Positions 9,101-18,568 of a stretch of DNA of 62,496 nt are shown piece by piece. A program made the translations under genes and the position numbers. This DNA comes from Burkholderia pseudomultivorans (GTDB lineage Bacteria; Pseudomonadota; Gammaproteobacteria; Burkholderiales; Burkholderiaceae), in NCBI RefSeq assembly GCF_902499075.1, contig NZ_CABVPP010000045.1, positions 1-62,496 of the forward strand, written 5' to 3'. Each line of letters opens with the position of its first letter. The stretch's first letter is position 1. A model generated the notes under the pieces. The model did no database searches. It worked only from the letters and a program-made list of their open reading frames with translations, and was not told where the DNA came from.

Positions 9101-9982
9101 TCAACCTCCCTCCGCCGCCCGCAACGCCTGCAGCGCGAGCCGCAACGCGCCGTGCGCGGAGTCCTCCAGCGGCGCGCGCAACCGCGCGACGTGGCGCGCC
9201 GGTACGGCCGGAGCCAGCGGCTCGGCCAGCCCGCCGCACAGCGCGACCGGCAGCGCGCTTTCCGGATCGAGCGCATCGATCATCTTGCCGATCTCCTCGC
9301 CGGCCTGCGCGATCAGCGCGGCCGCGACCGGATGCGAACGGTGCGCGAACACGAGCGGCGCGAGGCGCGCGTAGACCGTCTGGTTCGCGTCGCACGACCA
9401 CTGGACCAGCGCGTCGCGATCCTGCGCGCCGGTTTCGGCGAGCAGCGCCTGCGCGAACGCATCGCGCGGCGCGCGACCGTCGAGCGCCTGCTGCGCGTAG
9501 GCGAGTGCGCGCATGCCGAGCCATGCGCCGCTCGCCTCGTCGCCGGACGGAAAGCCGAAGCCGCCCGCGATCCGGCAAACGCCGCCCGCGTCGAGCGCCG
9601 CCGCGATGCTGCCGGTGCCGAGCGCGACGATCAGCCCCGGCGCGCCGCCATGCGCGCCGACGACCGTCGTATACGCATCGCTTTCGATCGCGAGCGCGGC
9701 GAGCGGCGCCTGCGCGCGGAACGCGGCCAGCCACGCCGCATTGTTGACGCCCGCGAGCCCGCAGCCGAGCGCGCACTGCGACCAGTCGAACGCGAGTCCC
9801 GCGTGCGTGAATGCGTCGGCGCAGGCCGCGCCGATCGACGCCCATGCGCGCTCGATGCCGAGGCCGAGCCCCGACGGGCCGCCGCGCCCCTGTGCAAATT
9901 CGCGCCCGTGCCGGTCGGCCAGCACGGCGCGCGTGCCGGTGCCGCCGCCGTCGATGCCGATCGCAAAAAGTAATGCCGTCAT
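9101..9982 (-). CDS. BadF/BadG/BcrA-type ATPase, N-acetylglucosamine kinase-like
   Basis: 293 residues of the ASKHA fold. The phosphate-1 loop is GIDGGGTGTRAV near 9-20 and a second phosphate-binding segment is ALGTGSIAAA near the middle. Soluble BadF/BadG relatives of this length are mostly N-acetylglucosamine or glucosamine kinases; the benzoyl-CoA reductase activators have extra cysteines that are missing here, which favours a sugar kinase. The Cof-type phosphatase on the same strand lies beyond the tandem repeat, so co-transcription is doubtful. Start codon ATG at 9982 opens at the first strand of the fold. Confidence 0.8.
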   Translation of the reverse strand: MTALLFAIGIDGGGTGTRAVLADRHGREFAQGRGGPSGLGLGIERAWASIGAACADAFTHAGLAFDWSQCALGCGLAGVNNAAWLAAFRAQAPLAALAIESDAYTTVVGAHGGAPGLIVALGTGSIAAALDAGGVCRIAGGFGFPSGDEASGAWLGMRALAYAQQALDGRAPRDAFAQALLAETGAQDRDALVQWSCDANQTVYARLAPLVFAHRSHPVAAALIAQAGEEIGKMIDALDPESALPVALCGGLAEPLAPAVPARHVARLRAPLEDSAHGALRLALQALRAAEGG

Positions 9983-10124
9983 GCGTTGATCCCGCTGATT
10001 CGAACAGGCGCCAAGCTTAACCGGATCGGCGCCGCGCGCCCATCTGCCGTTCGGCCGGCTGTTCCGCGAACGGGGCTTCCGCTATGCTGGCGCGATCGAA
10101 TCGATACGGGAAACGGGGCACACG

Positions 10125-10727
10125 ATGTCGCAGCGATGCAACTGGGTAAAAACGGAAGCGGACGCTCACTATCACGATACCGAGTGGGGCGTGCCGTCGC
10201 ACGACGATCGTCACCTGTTCGAAATGCTGATTCTCGAAGGCGCGCAGGCCGGGCTGTCGTGGTCGACGATCCTGAACAAGCGCGCCGGCTACCGCGAAGC
10301 CTTCGCCGATTTCGACGTCGACGCCGTCGCGCGCTTCACGCCGAAGCGCATCGAGAAGCTGCTGGAGAATCCCGGCATCGTGCGCAACCGCGCGAAGGTG
10401 GAAGCCGCGGTCGTCAATGCGCGCGCCGTGCAGCGGATCCGCGACGAACACGGATCGCTCGCGCAATTCCTGTGGTCGTTCGTCGATCACACGCCGATCC
10501 AGAATGCGTGGCAGTCGTATCGCGACGCGCCCGCGTCGACCGAGCGCTCCGACGCGCTCAGCAAGGCGCTGAAGGCATACGGCTGCAAGTTCGTCGGCTC
10601 GACGATCTGCTACGCGCTGATGCAGGCGACCGGCATGGTCAACGATCACGAGACGAGCTGCCCGTGTCACGCGCAATGCGCGGCGCTCGCCGGCAAGCAG
10701 CCGGCGCGGCGGCGCAAGGCCGGGTGA
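10125..10727 (+). CDS. tag: DNA-3-methyladenine glycosylase I
   Basis: 200 residues collinear with E. coli Tag. The zinc ligands are at the same positions as in the enzyme: Cys5, His17, His175 and Cys179. The catalytic-pocket Glu38 (LILEGAQAGLSW) is present. It removes 3-methyladenine from DNA in base excision repair. A basic tail (RRRKAG) ends the protein. It is a single gene, divergent from the sugar kinase. Confidence 0.96.
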   Translation: MSQRCNWVKTEADAHYHDTEWGVPSHDDRHLFEMLILEGAQAGLSWSTILNKRAGYREAFADFDVDAVARFTPKRIEKLLENPGIVRNRAKVEAAVVNARAVQRIRDEHGSLAQFLWSFVDHTPIQNAWQSYRDAPASTERSDALSKALKAYGCKFVGSTICYALMQATGMVNDHETSCPCHAQCAALAGKQPARRRKAG

Positions 10728-10760
10728 CGGCGGCGCGCCTGCGCCCGCCGCCCGCCACGC

Positions 10761-12005
10761 TCAGCGCACCACCCGAGACGCGCCCGGCACACCCGGCCGC
10801 GTGCTGCGTCCGGCCCGTCCGGCTCTTACGCGTGCGCTGCGCTTTTTCACCCAGATGCAGATGCCCGTCACGCTCAGCATCGCGATGACGATCCCGAGCA
10901 CGCTCACCGCGATGCGGCCCGCCACGCCGGCGATCCGCCCGGAATGCAGCGGAAACTGCGCCTGCATGAACAGGTCGCCGGCCGACCCGCGTCCCGGCAC
11001 CTGCGCGGCGACGGGCTGCCCGGTCACCGCGTCCCAGTAGAGCCACGCGTTGCCGAGCCCGACATCGCCGTGGTCGTTGCCGGGCGCGAAGAAGCCGACC
11101 GCATAGACATTCATCGCCGGCGCGAACAGCAGCGCGCCGGGCGGCGCCGCGATCCCCGCCGCGCGGCCGGCCGAACGCGCGAGCTCGACGATCCGCGCGC
11201 GCGGCAGCACCTTGCTGCCCGCCGACGCGGGCGGGAAATGCTCGGGATTCGTGTAGGGCGTCTCGGCCAGCGGCGAGAACAGCGACACGAGCGGGCGCAC
11301 GACCGGATTGCCGAGGTTCATCGAGATCGACGTGACCGCGACGACCAGCAGCAGCCCCCACACCCACACGCCGCCCGACCGATGCAGGTCGAACACCAGC
11401 GGATAGCCACCGCGCCGCACGCGAAACGCAAGCGACTTGCGCCAGCTTTTCAGGTTCGGAAACGCGAGCACCAGCGCGATCAGGCTGTCGACCGCCCACA
11501 CGATGCCGACGACACCCATCACCCAGAACCCGAAGTTCACGCCGCCGTACACGGGCAGGAACAACGAGTAATGCAGCCGGTAGAGAAATGGCATCAGGTT
11601 GAGCCGCGCCAGCGACAGCGCGCCCCACTCGCGGCGCCCCTGCACGACGCCGGTCGCCGGATCGACCGCGATCTGATCGAAATCAAGCGGATACGGCTGG
11701 CCGGTCGTAGGGTCGACGCGCGGCATCACGCCCGCCTGCAGCGTATGCCCCGGTTCGACGGCGAGCGGCAGGTAGCTCAACTGCACGCGCGGGTCGGCGG
11801 CCTCGATGCGATCCGCGAGCGCGAGCGTATCGAGCGGCTTCGCGCCGCTGCGCGCGACGTAGAAATCCGGGTTCAGCACAGCATCGAGTTCGTGGTCCCA
11901 CGCAATCACGGCACCGGTCAGCCCGGCGACGAACAGGAACAACGCGATGGCGAGACCGAACCAGCGATGCAGGCGGACGAACAGCGGTCGCACGAACGTC
12001 TTCAT
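10761..12005 (-). CDS. PepSY-associated membrane protein, probable iron-siderophore reductase
   Basis: 414 residues with four main membrane segments: FVRLHRWFGLAIALFLFVAG at the N-terminus, a pair in the middle and one near the C-terminus. PepSY-type periplasmic regions and conserved histidines in HRW, WDHE and the central LHYSLF and DLHRSGG segments fit haem-binding PiuB/FpvG-like proteins. These reduce ferric siderophores in the periplasm or inner membrane. It is divergent from a TonB-dependent siderophore receptor and shares its Fur-like site, which supports an iron role. ATG at 12005 is chosen because the preceding in-frame sequence is low-complexity; the C-terminal tail is Arg-rich. Confidence 0.82.
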   Translation of the reverse strand: MKTFVRPLFVRLHRWFGLAIALFLFVAGLTGAVIAWDHELDAVLNPDFYVARSGAKPLDTLALADRIEAADPRVQLSYLPLAVEPGHTLQAGVMPRVDPTTGQPYPLDFDQIAVDPATGVVQGRREWGALSLARLNLMPFLYRLHYSLFLPVYGGVNFGFWVMGVVGIVWAVDSLIALVLAFPNLKSWRKSLAFRVRRGGYPLVFDLHRSGGVWVWGLLLVVAVTSISMNLGNPVVRPLVSLFSPLAETPYTNPEHFPPASAGSKVLPRARIVELARSAGRAAGIAAPPGALLFAPAMNVYAVGFFAPGNDHGDVGLGNAWLYWDAVTGQPVAAQVPGRGSAGDLFMQAQFPLHSGRIAGVAGRIAVSVLGIVIAMLSVTGICIWVKKRSARVRAGRAGRSTRPGVPGASRVVR

Positions 12006-12199
12006 CGCGCGCACGCGGAAACGAAAGCGGGCCGGCTCGAACGGCGGCCCGGAATGAACGAACGGACAGGGATCATCGGGTGTCGGGCGTTGCGCGACAA
12101 GCTCCTGCCGACGCGGCGCGCGGGCCGGATGCCCTTGCGCGCGGCATGGAATTGTTGCGCTTGGTCTGGGTTTTGATACGATGCGCGACATTTTAACGC

Positions 12200-12224
12200 A
12201 ATGCGAATGATTCTTACTCGCATT
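12200..12224. promoter_or_regulatory. Fur-like palindrome between PepSY gene and siderophore receptor
   Basis: A near-palindrome with arms AATGCGA and TCGCATT. Its 19-bp centre matches the Fur consensus at 11 of 19 positions by my count. It lies 13 bp before the receptor start and 195 bp from the PepSY start, in the shared divergent region, where iron-dependent repression would be expected. Confidence 0.5.
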
Positions 12225-12237
12225 TTTATTCGATACC

Positions 12238-14361
12238 ATGACCACCCGCCTTGCCCACCCTCCGTTCCGCCCGCGCCATCTGGCCGCGGCGCTCGCCTGC
12301 CTTGTCGCGTCGCTCGCCCACGCGGACGACACGCCCACCGACTCGACCATGCTGCCGGCCCTGAACATCACGGCTGCGCATGATTCGCCACAGCACCTGA
12401 CCGACGAGATTTCGACCGGCGCGCTCGGCACACGCCGCCAGCTCGACACGCCGTTCTCGACGACGATCGTCACGTCGGAAGAACTCGAGGCGCGCCAGCC
12501 GTACAAGCTCGGCGACGTGTTCGCGAACGACGCGTCCGTGTCCGACAACAGCGGTGCGTACAGCGCGTGGGCCAGCTACATGACCGTGCGCGGCATGCAG
12601 CTCGACTGGCAGAACGGCTACAAGATCGACGGGCTGCCGTTCATCTCGTACGGCATCACGATGCCGTACGAGCAGCTTGAGCGCGTCGAGCTGCTGAAAG
12701 GGCTCGGCGGTTTTCTGTATGGCTTCGTGACGCCCGGCGGCGTCGTCAACTACGTGACGAAACAGCCGACGGCCGAACCGGTGCGCAGCGTCGACGTCGG
12801 CTATCGCAGCACCGGCGTGTGGTCCGAGCACGTCGATCTCGGCCAGCGCTTCGGGCCGAACAACATGTTCGGCGCGCGGCTGAACGCGACGCATGAAGAA
12901 GGCAAGACGTACAACGACGGCAACCTCCGTCGCGATACCGTGTCGCTCGCGCTGCAGGCGAACCTCACGCGCGACCTGTCGGTGACGTTCGGCGCGCTAT
13001 ACCAGGAGCGCCGCGCGTCCGGCCAGACGCCGTCGCTGTTCGTCGGCGGCTATCCGGGCGGCGCGCTGCCCCCGACGATCAGCGGCGGCACGACGAACCT
13101 CGGCGGCCAGGACCAGTACCTGAACACGAACCTGCAGCTCTACACGGCCGGGCTGCAGTACCAGCTCGCGCCCGACTGGCAGCTCGATGTCGCGTACAGC
13201 TACAGCAAGTCGAGACGCGACCGCAACGAAAGTACGCTGTCGCTGGAGAATGCAGCCGGCGACTACTCGGACAGCCGCTACGTCGGGATGGAGGACAACC
13301 GCTTCAGCCAGTGGCGCGCGATGGTCGAGGGCAAGGTGCACACCGGTCCGTTCAGCCACCAGATCGTGCTCGGCGCGTCGTGGCAGAAACAGACCAACGA
13401 CTATTCGGCGAACAGCGTGTACGTGCCGCTCGGCACCGGCAATCTCTATTCGCCGAATCCGTACCGCTACGCGAGCCCGCACGGCTTCGTCCAGTACCGC
13501 ACCAGCGAGATCACGCAGAAATCGCTGTTCGCGAGCGACACCGTGCAGCTCACCGAGCGCTGGTCGGTGCTCGCTGGCGTGCGCTACATGAACTACGAGC
13601 AGCGCTCGTTCGAGCCGAGCGGCGCGGAGGATCCCGGCTACAGCCAGAACGGCGTCGTGACGCCGACCTTCGCGGTGATGGTCAAGCTCGCGCCGACGAC
13701 CACCGCCTACGCGAGCTACGCCGAATCGCTCGAGCCCGGCAGCCGCGTCGGCGACGTCTACGCGAACGCCGGTGAAGTACTCAAGCCGCTGCGCAGCAAG
13801 CAGTACGAGCTCGGCATCAAGAGCGAGCACGCGCGCTGGAGCGCGACGGCCGCACTGTTCCGCATCGAGCGCAGCGCCGAGTACGCGAATGCCGAGAACG
13901 TCTACGTGCAGGACGGCAAATCGGTGATCCAGGGGCTCGAAGTCGGCGCGCGCGCGAAATTCGGCGCGCGCTGGACCGCGGGCGTCGACGCGATGGTGCT
14001 CGACACGTGGTATGCGAACGGGATCGGCAACAACGGCAACCGCGTCGCGGGCGCGCCGCGCTTCGTGTTCGCAGGCGACCTCGGCTATGCGGTGCCGGGC
14101 GTGCCGGGCCTGACGCTCGGCGTCGACGCGAAATTCACGGGCGCGACGCCGCTGCGCGCGGCCGGCGGCCTCGATGCACCGGGCTTTCTCGTCGTCAATG
14201 CCGGCGCGCGCTATCTGACGCGTATCGGCCGCCACGACCTGACGCTGCGCGCGTCGATCGACAACGTGCTGAACCGCCGATACTGGGAATATCAGTACGC
14301 CGACTACGTGAAGCCGGGCGATCCGCGCACGGTGAGCGTGAGCGCGAAGGTCGATTTCTGA
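12238..14361 (+). CDS. TonB-dependent siderophore receptor
   Basis: 707 residues: a signal peptide ending near AHADD (about 30), a plug domain (about 60-170, with MTVRGMQLDW and TPGGVVNYVTKQP), a 22-strand barrel and a final aromatic residue (VDF) as required for barrel assembly. It imports ferric siderophores across the outer membrane with energy from TonB. No N-terminal signalling domain precedes the plug, so it is not of the sigma/anti-sigma regulating type. The Fur-like site just upstream suggests induction by iron lack. The ligand cannot be told; FhuE/FpvA-like hydroxamate receptors are the nearest match I can recall. Confidence 0.92.
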   Translation: MTTRLAHPPFRPRHLAAALACLVASLAHADDTPTDSTMLPALNITAAHDSPQHLTDEISTGALGTRRQLDTPFSTTIVTSEELEARQPYKLGDVFANDASVSDNSGAYSAWASYMTVRGMQLDWQNGYKIDGLPFISYGITMPYEQLERVELLKGLGGFLYGFVTPGGVVNYVTKQPTAEPVRSVDVGYRSTGVWSEHVDLGQRFGPNNMFGARLNATHEEGKTYNDGNLRRDTVSLALQANLTRDLSVTFGALYQERRASGQTPSLFVGGYPGGALPPTISGGTTNLGGQDQYLNTNLQLYTAGLQYQLAPDWQLDVAYSYSKSRRDRNESTLSLENAAGDYSDSRYVGMEDNRFSQWRAMVEGKVHTGPFSHQIVLGASWQKQTNDYSANSVYVPLGTGNLYSPNPYRYASPHGFVQYRTSEITQKSLFASDTVQLTERWSVLAGVRYMNYEQRSFEPSGAEDPGYSQNGVVTPTFAVMVKLAPTTTAYASYAESLEPGSRVGDVYANAGEVLKPLRSKQYELGIKSEHARWSATAALFRIERSAEYANAENVYVQDGKSVIQGLEVGARAKFGARWTAGVDAMVLDTWYANGIGNNGNRVAGAPRFVFAGDLGYAVPGVPGLTLGVDAKFTGATPLRAAGGLDAPGFLVVNAGARYLTRIGRHDLTLRASIDNVLNRRYWEYQYADYVKPGDPRTVSVSAKVDF

Positions 14362-14485
14362 TATTGGCGGGATGCCAGGCGGGGGTGGGAAGGCGGGCGT
14401 TCGGCGTGCGGCGGCACCGCTGCCGAACGCGGCGCCTTACCGGTCGAAGATGCCTGCCTTTTCCGGCTCGCTTTTCCCGGACCAC

Positions 14486-14536
14486 AAAAGCGAAACGGCG
14501 GAGCGGCTTCTTTCGAAGCACGCTCCGCCGTTTCGC
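14486..14536 (-). terminator. Rho-independent terminator after rpsU
   Basis: A perfect 16-bp inverted repeat (GCGAAACGGCGGAGCG, 14490-14505, and its complement at 14521-14536), followed on the minus strand by TTTT. It lies 19 bp after the rpsU stop. Confidence 0.88.
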
Positions 14537-14555
14537 GGCGAACCGTCAGAAGCGC

Positions 14556-14768
14556 TTAGTGGAGCTTCTTCGGCAGCATCTGGCTGCGCAGGCGCTTGTG
14601 CAGGCGCTTGACGGCTGCTGCCTTCTTGCGCTTGCGGACTGCGGTCGGCTTTTCGTAAGACTGGCGCTCACGCAGTTCAGCGATCAGGCCATTTTTTTCG
14701 ATAGCGCGACGAAAGCGGCGAATCGCCACTTCGAACGGCTCGTTTTCCTTCAGAAGAATCGTCGTCAT
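14556..14768 (-). CDS. rpsU: 30S ribosomal protein S21
   Basis: 70 residues, the usual S21 length, with the N-terminal [18 protein letters not shown] and the Arg/Lys-rich C-terminus ([18 protein letters not shown]). S21 sits by the 3' end of 16S rRNA and helps initiation. Here it is a single gene, apart from the dnaG-rpoD operon seen in E. coli. Betaproteobacteria often carry more than one rpsU copy. Confidence 0.98.
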   Translation of the reverse strand: MTTILLKENEPFEVAIRRFRRAIEKNGLIAELRERQSYEKPTAVRKRKKAAAVKRLHKRLRSQMLPKKLH

Positions 14769-15286
14769 GTCGTTCCTAAATTGCTTAAACGGTCAAAAAC
14801 GTAGCGGCCAAGCGCCACGCACCGGCCATCCGGGCGTCCCCACAACAGGCGAAACGAGCGGAAATACGGCCTCGGAGGCCGGAAAAGAGAGGCGGAAAGC
14901 ACCGCGAGTACGCTTCACAGCCGCGTGCAGCGCCGCGTTTGACTGCCAGCAGACATGCCGAAAACGGCAAAGGCGTGACAGAAATCTCAATTCAGCCCAC
15001 CATCATAGCAGGGAATCACAGATAAAACCACCCTTTTGTCGATTGCGGGCGGGCGTCCACTCAACGTCGTGCCGAGCAGGCTTCCGCCCCTGTTTATCGG
15101 GCCACTCGCGCCGGGTATGTCCGAAATGACAAAGAAGGACAAAAAATCGGGCCGAATCTCAGCACGGCCCTCAAGTTTTGTTTTGGGACGCCGAAATCCT
15201 GCTCTGAGGCGGCCAGCAATGAACGAGTGCTTCCGCCGACGCCAAAACGGCTTTCCAGGGCTTTCGGCTTAAACAGGAGAATTTCC
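14769..15286. other. Divergent intergenic region between rpsU and fliC
   Basis: 518 bp with promoters for rpsU (leftward) and fliC (rightward). The only element I can define is the sigma-28 site at 15171-15197. I see no convincing coding frame or RNA gene in the remainder. Confidence 0.6.
15171..15197 (+). promoter_or_regulatory. Sigma-28 (FliA) promoter of fliC
   Basis: TCAAGTTT, an 11-bp spacer and GCCGAAAT, against the FliA consensus TAAAGTTT-N11-GCCGATAA (7 of 8 and 6 of 8). Transcription would start near 15204 and give a leader of about 80 nt ending in ACAGGAGA before the fliC ATG. Confidence 0.8.
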
Positions 15287-16876
15287 ATGCTCGGAATCAA
15301 TAGCAACATCAACTCGCTGGTCGCGCAGCAAAACCTCAATGGCTCGCAGAACGCCCTGTCGCAGGCAATCACCCGCCTGTCGTCGGGCAAGCGCATCAAC
15401 AGCGCGGCCGACGATGCGGCAGGCCTGGCGATCTCGACCCGCATGCAGACGCAGATCAACGGCCTGAACCAGGGCGTGTCGAACGCGAACGACGGCGTGT
15501 CGATGATCCAGACCGCATCGAGCGGCCTGTCGCAGATCACGTCGAGCCTGCAGCGTATCCGCCAGCTCGCGGTGCAGGCTTCGAGCGGCTCGCTGTCGCA
15601 GACTGACCAGCAAGCACTGCAAGAAGAAGTTACGCAGCAGATCGCCGAAGTGAATCGTATCGCTTCGCAAACGAACTATAACGGCAAGAACCTGCTTGAC
15701 GGGTCGGCGGGCAACGTCAGCTTCCAGGTCGGCGCGAACGTCGGTCAGACTATTTCGGTGAACCTGTCCCAGAGCCTCTCGGCTGCGTCCCTCAGCGCAG
15801 GCCCAAGTGCCGGCGTCGGCGCCGTTCCGCAAAAGGGCGTTACGCTCGGCTCGTACACCGGCCTCAATCTCGACGCGGCCACGGGTACGGCACCGACTGG
15901 CAGTACGACGTCAACAATTACGTCCATCAACGTCCTTTCCGACGGCAACGGTGGCTTCACGTTCACCGATCAGAATAACCAGGCGTTGAGCTCGGCGGCC
16001 CAGACGGCGCTGTTCGGAAGCGCTGCAGGAACGACCGGCAATGCAGCCAGCCCGCAGCCGCTCACGCTGACGCCCCAGGGTGCCCTCGCCGCGTATGCCC
16101 CGACGAACACGGCTGCGGCATCGCAAAGTGCAAGTGCGGCGGCAGCAGCCACCAATCTCGCGACGATCACCGGGAATAACATTACCCAGCACGCGGGAAC
16201 CGACTATACGGCAGGCACCAAGCTGGGCGAACTCACCGGCCTCAGTCTCAATTCCGACGGTACCGCATATACCGGTACCGGCACTGCGGCGATCTCGTCG
16301 ATTCAAATTTATGCCGACGGTTCGGGCGGCTTTGAATTTGCGCTGAATGGCGCCGATCCGACCGTCGCAGCGAATATTTCCAAGCCCGGCGACACTTCGC
16401 AGCAGCAGACCGCGATCGATGCGGTGCTCGACACCACGACTGTTGCCAACGGCATCCAGGCGACGGGGGTCCTTGCCGGCGCCGGCACTGGCTTCGCCGT
16501 ACCGGCAAGCGTCACGACTGGCAGCAATCCGACCGAGCTGATCAATAAAAACAACAACCCGCCGGCTGTCGCGAACATCGACATCAGCACTGCCTCTGGC
16601 GCCAATCAGGCAATGGAGGCGATCGACAATGCGCTCGCCACCGTGAACAACATCCAGGCAAGCCTCGGTGCCGCGCAAAACCGCTTCACGGCCATCGCGA
16701 CGACGCAGCAAGCCCAATCGAACGACCTGTCGCAAGCCCAGTCGCAAATCCAGGACGCGAACTTCGCGCAGGAAACCGCGAACCTGAGCAAGGCCCAGGT
16801 GCTGCAGCAAGCCGGCATCTCGGTGCTCGCGCAAGCGAACTCGCTGCCGCAGCAGGTCCTGAAGCTCCTGCAGTAA
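15287..16876 (+). CDS. fliC: Flagellin FliC
   Basis: 529 residues. The conserved N-terminal D0/D1 part (1-170: INSNINSLVAQQNL, RLSSGKRINSAADDAAGLAI) and C-terminal D1/D0 part (440-529: ANFAQETANLSKAQVLQQAG) enclose a long Ala/Thr/Ser/Gly-rich surface domain of about 270 residues. The D1 segment LQRIRQLAVQASSG corresponds to the TLR5-recognised region of enteric flagellins. The length fits the longer (type I) flagellin class of the cepacia complex. ATG at 15287 follows ACAGGAGA at 6 bp; the frame extends upstream over the leader only by chance. It is a class III gene with its own sigma-28 promoter. Confidence 0.97.
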   Translation: MLGINSNINSLVAQQNLNGSQNALSQAITRLSSGKRINSAADDAAGLAISTRMQTQINGLNQGVSNANDGVSMIQTASSGLSQITSSLQRIRQLAVQASSGSLSQTDQQALQEEVTQQIAEVNRIASQTNYNGKNLLDGSAGNVSFQVGANVGQTISVNLSQSLSAASLSAGPSAGVGAVPQKGVTLGSYTGLNLDAATGTAPTGSTTSTITSINVLSDGNGGFTFTDQNNQALSSAAQTALFGSAAGTTGNAASPQPLTLTPQGALAAYAPTNTAAASQSASAAAAATNLATITGNNITQHAGTDYTAGTKLGELTGLSLNSDGTAYTGTGTAAISSIQIYADGSGGFEFALNGADPTVAANISKPGDTSQQQTAIDAVLDTTTVANGIQATGVLAGAGTGFAVPASVTTGSNPTELINKNNNPPAVANIDISTASGANQAMEAIDNALATVNNIQASLGAAQNRFTAIATTQQAQSNDLSQAQSQIQDANFAQETANLSKAQVLQQAGISVLAQANSLPQQVLKLLQ

Positions 16877-16893
16877 TCGCTTCCCGCCGTCAC

Positions 16894-16936
16894 GCCCGGG
16901 GCATCGCGCAGACCATCGCGCGGCGCCCCGGGCGCT
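16894..16936 (+). terminator. Probable terminator between fliC and fliD
   Basis: Arms GCCCGGGGC (16894-16902) and GCCCCGGGC (16925-16933) with a short T-run. The large loop and only three T residues make it a weak terminator that may act partly as an mRNA-protecting hairpin. Confidence 0.5.
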
Positions 16937-17044
16937 TTGGCGTCGGCGAATCGATAACCGGCTGCATCGCAACAGACCCAGGCCTTCACGCAACACGCAA
17001 CCGATAACCACACACATCGCTCGTCCGGGGCACGGAGCCATCAT

Positions 17045-18547
17045 ATGTCCACCGTCAACACCAACACGTCCAGCGCCAGCGCAAACAGTGCGCTTCAGCA
17101 AGCCGCGCAGTCGATCATCAGCGGCTCGACCGGCAACACGACGATGGATGTCAACTCCCTCGTGACGGCGCTCGTGAACGCGAAAACCGCCGGCCAGACC
17201 TCCGCCCTCACCGCGCAGCAGACCACCGACAACACCCAGATTTCCGCGTACGGCACGCTGTCGTCCGCATTGAGCGCGCTGCAGGCCGGCCTGACCACGC
17301 TCACCAACGGCACGCTGCAAAGCACCTTCACCGCGACGCCCAGCGGCAACGGCCTCACCGCGACGGCCGGCCAGGGCGCAGTCGCCGGCACCTACAACGT
17401 GAACGTGAGCCGGATCGCGTCCGCGCAGGCGCTGTCGTCGGTCGGCTTCACCGACCCGACCAAGGGCCTCGGCAGCGGCACGCTCGCGCTGTCGCTCGGC
17501 AGCCAGTCGTTCTCCGTCAACATCGACAGCTCGAATAACACGGTGGCCGGCATCGCGGCCGCGATCAACGGCGCGTCGGGCAACCCCGGCATCACCGCGA
17601 CGGTCGTCACCGGCACCGACGGCGCCCACCTCGTGCTGAGCTCGTCGACGACCGGCGCGGCCAACACGATCAGCGTCGAAGTCAGCAACCTGAGCGGCGA
17701 CGCCGGGCTGTCGAATCTCGGCGTCAAGTCGGTTCCCGGCCAGAACGGCGGCCCGTCGACCTACACGTCCGCGAACAGCAACGCCGCATGGTCGCAGAGC
17801 ACGCCCGGCCAGGACGCCGCATTCACGATCAACAACATCAGCGCGACGAGCTCGACCAACACGGTGACCTCGGCGATCGCCGGCGTCACGCTGAACCTGA
17901 CGTCCGCCGCGGTCGGCGACGCGCAGGCGCAAACGCTGACGGTCGCGCCCGACACGAAGTCGCAGGCGACGGCCATCAACAACTTCGTGAGCCTCTACAA
18001 CACACTCGTCACGACGATGGGTACGCTCACCCAGTTCACCTCCGGCGCGACGACGCAAGGCCCGCTGCTCGGCGACTCGACGCTGAACACGATCAAGAAC
18101 ACGCTCGCGTCGCTCGTCACGACCGGCGTGAAGAGCGGCAGCTCGACGCTCACGCTATCGTCGATCGGCATCACGCTGCAGGCCGACGGCACGCTGCAGG
18201 CCGACAGCACCAAGCTCAATACCGCGCTGCAGAACAACCCGGCGAGCGTCGCGGCGCTGTTCAATTCGACGAACGGCGTCGGCGCGCAGATGTCGACGGC
18301 GATCACCAACTTCACGAAGACGGGCGGCCTGATCGATCTGCGGACGACCGCGCTCAATGCCGACCTGAAGAGCATCGCGCAGCAGCAGTCGAACCTGTCG
18401 GATTACGCGACGCAGCTGACGAACCAGTACCAGGCGCAATTCACCGCGCTCAACACGCTGATGGCGACGATGAACAACAATTCGCAGTACCTGACGCAGC
18501 TGTTCGGCGGCCAGAACAGCGCCGGCGCGCTGTCGAACAACAAGTAA
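17045..18547 (+). CDS. fliD: Flagellar filament cap protein FliD
   Basis: 500 residues. FliD_N domain near 25-125, including the class-typical MDVNSLVTALVNAKTAGQ near residue 35, and FliD_C domain near 230-480, with helical ends suited to coiled-coil packing in the cap. It is exported through the flagellar channel and forms the cap under which flagellin folds. It lies 168 bp after fliC and 21 bp before fliT, so fliD-fliT is one unit. No good sigma-28 site was found directly in front of it; read-through from fliC is possible. Confidence 0.95.
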   Translation: MSTVNTNTSSASANSALQQAAQSIISGSTGNTTMDVNSLVTALVNAKTAGQTSALTAQQTTDNTQISAYGTLSSALSALQAGLTTLTNGTLQSTFTATPSGNGLTATAGQGAVAGTYNVNVSRIASAQALSSVGFTDPTKGLGSGTLALSLGSQSFSVNIDSSNNTVAGIAAAINGASGNPGITATVVTGTDGAHLVLSSSTTGAANTISVEVSNLSGDAGLSNLGVKSVPGQNGGPSTYTSANSNAAWSQSTPGQDAAFTINNISATSSTNTVTSAIAGVTLNLTSAAVGDAQAQTLTVAPDTKSQATAINNFVSLYNTLVTTMGTLTQFTSGATTQGPLLGDSTLNTIKNTLASLVTTGVKSGSSTLTLSSIGITLQADGTLQADSTKLNTALQNNPASVAALFNSTNGVGAQMSTAITNFTKTGGLIDLRTTALNADLKSIAQQQSNLSDYATQLTNQYQAQFTALNTLMATMNNNSQYLTQLFGGQNSAGALSNNK

Positions 18548-18568
18548 GCGGCGCGGACGGAGCGAACC

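Noticed and set aside
7694-9973. Rightward frame of 759 codons across the HAD, repeat and kinase region
   Set aside because: Opposite two recognised genes and running through the tandem repeat; low-complexity Arg-rich product.
12997-14235. Leftward frame of 412 codons
   Set aside because: Shadow of the TonB-dependent receptor.
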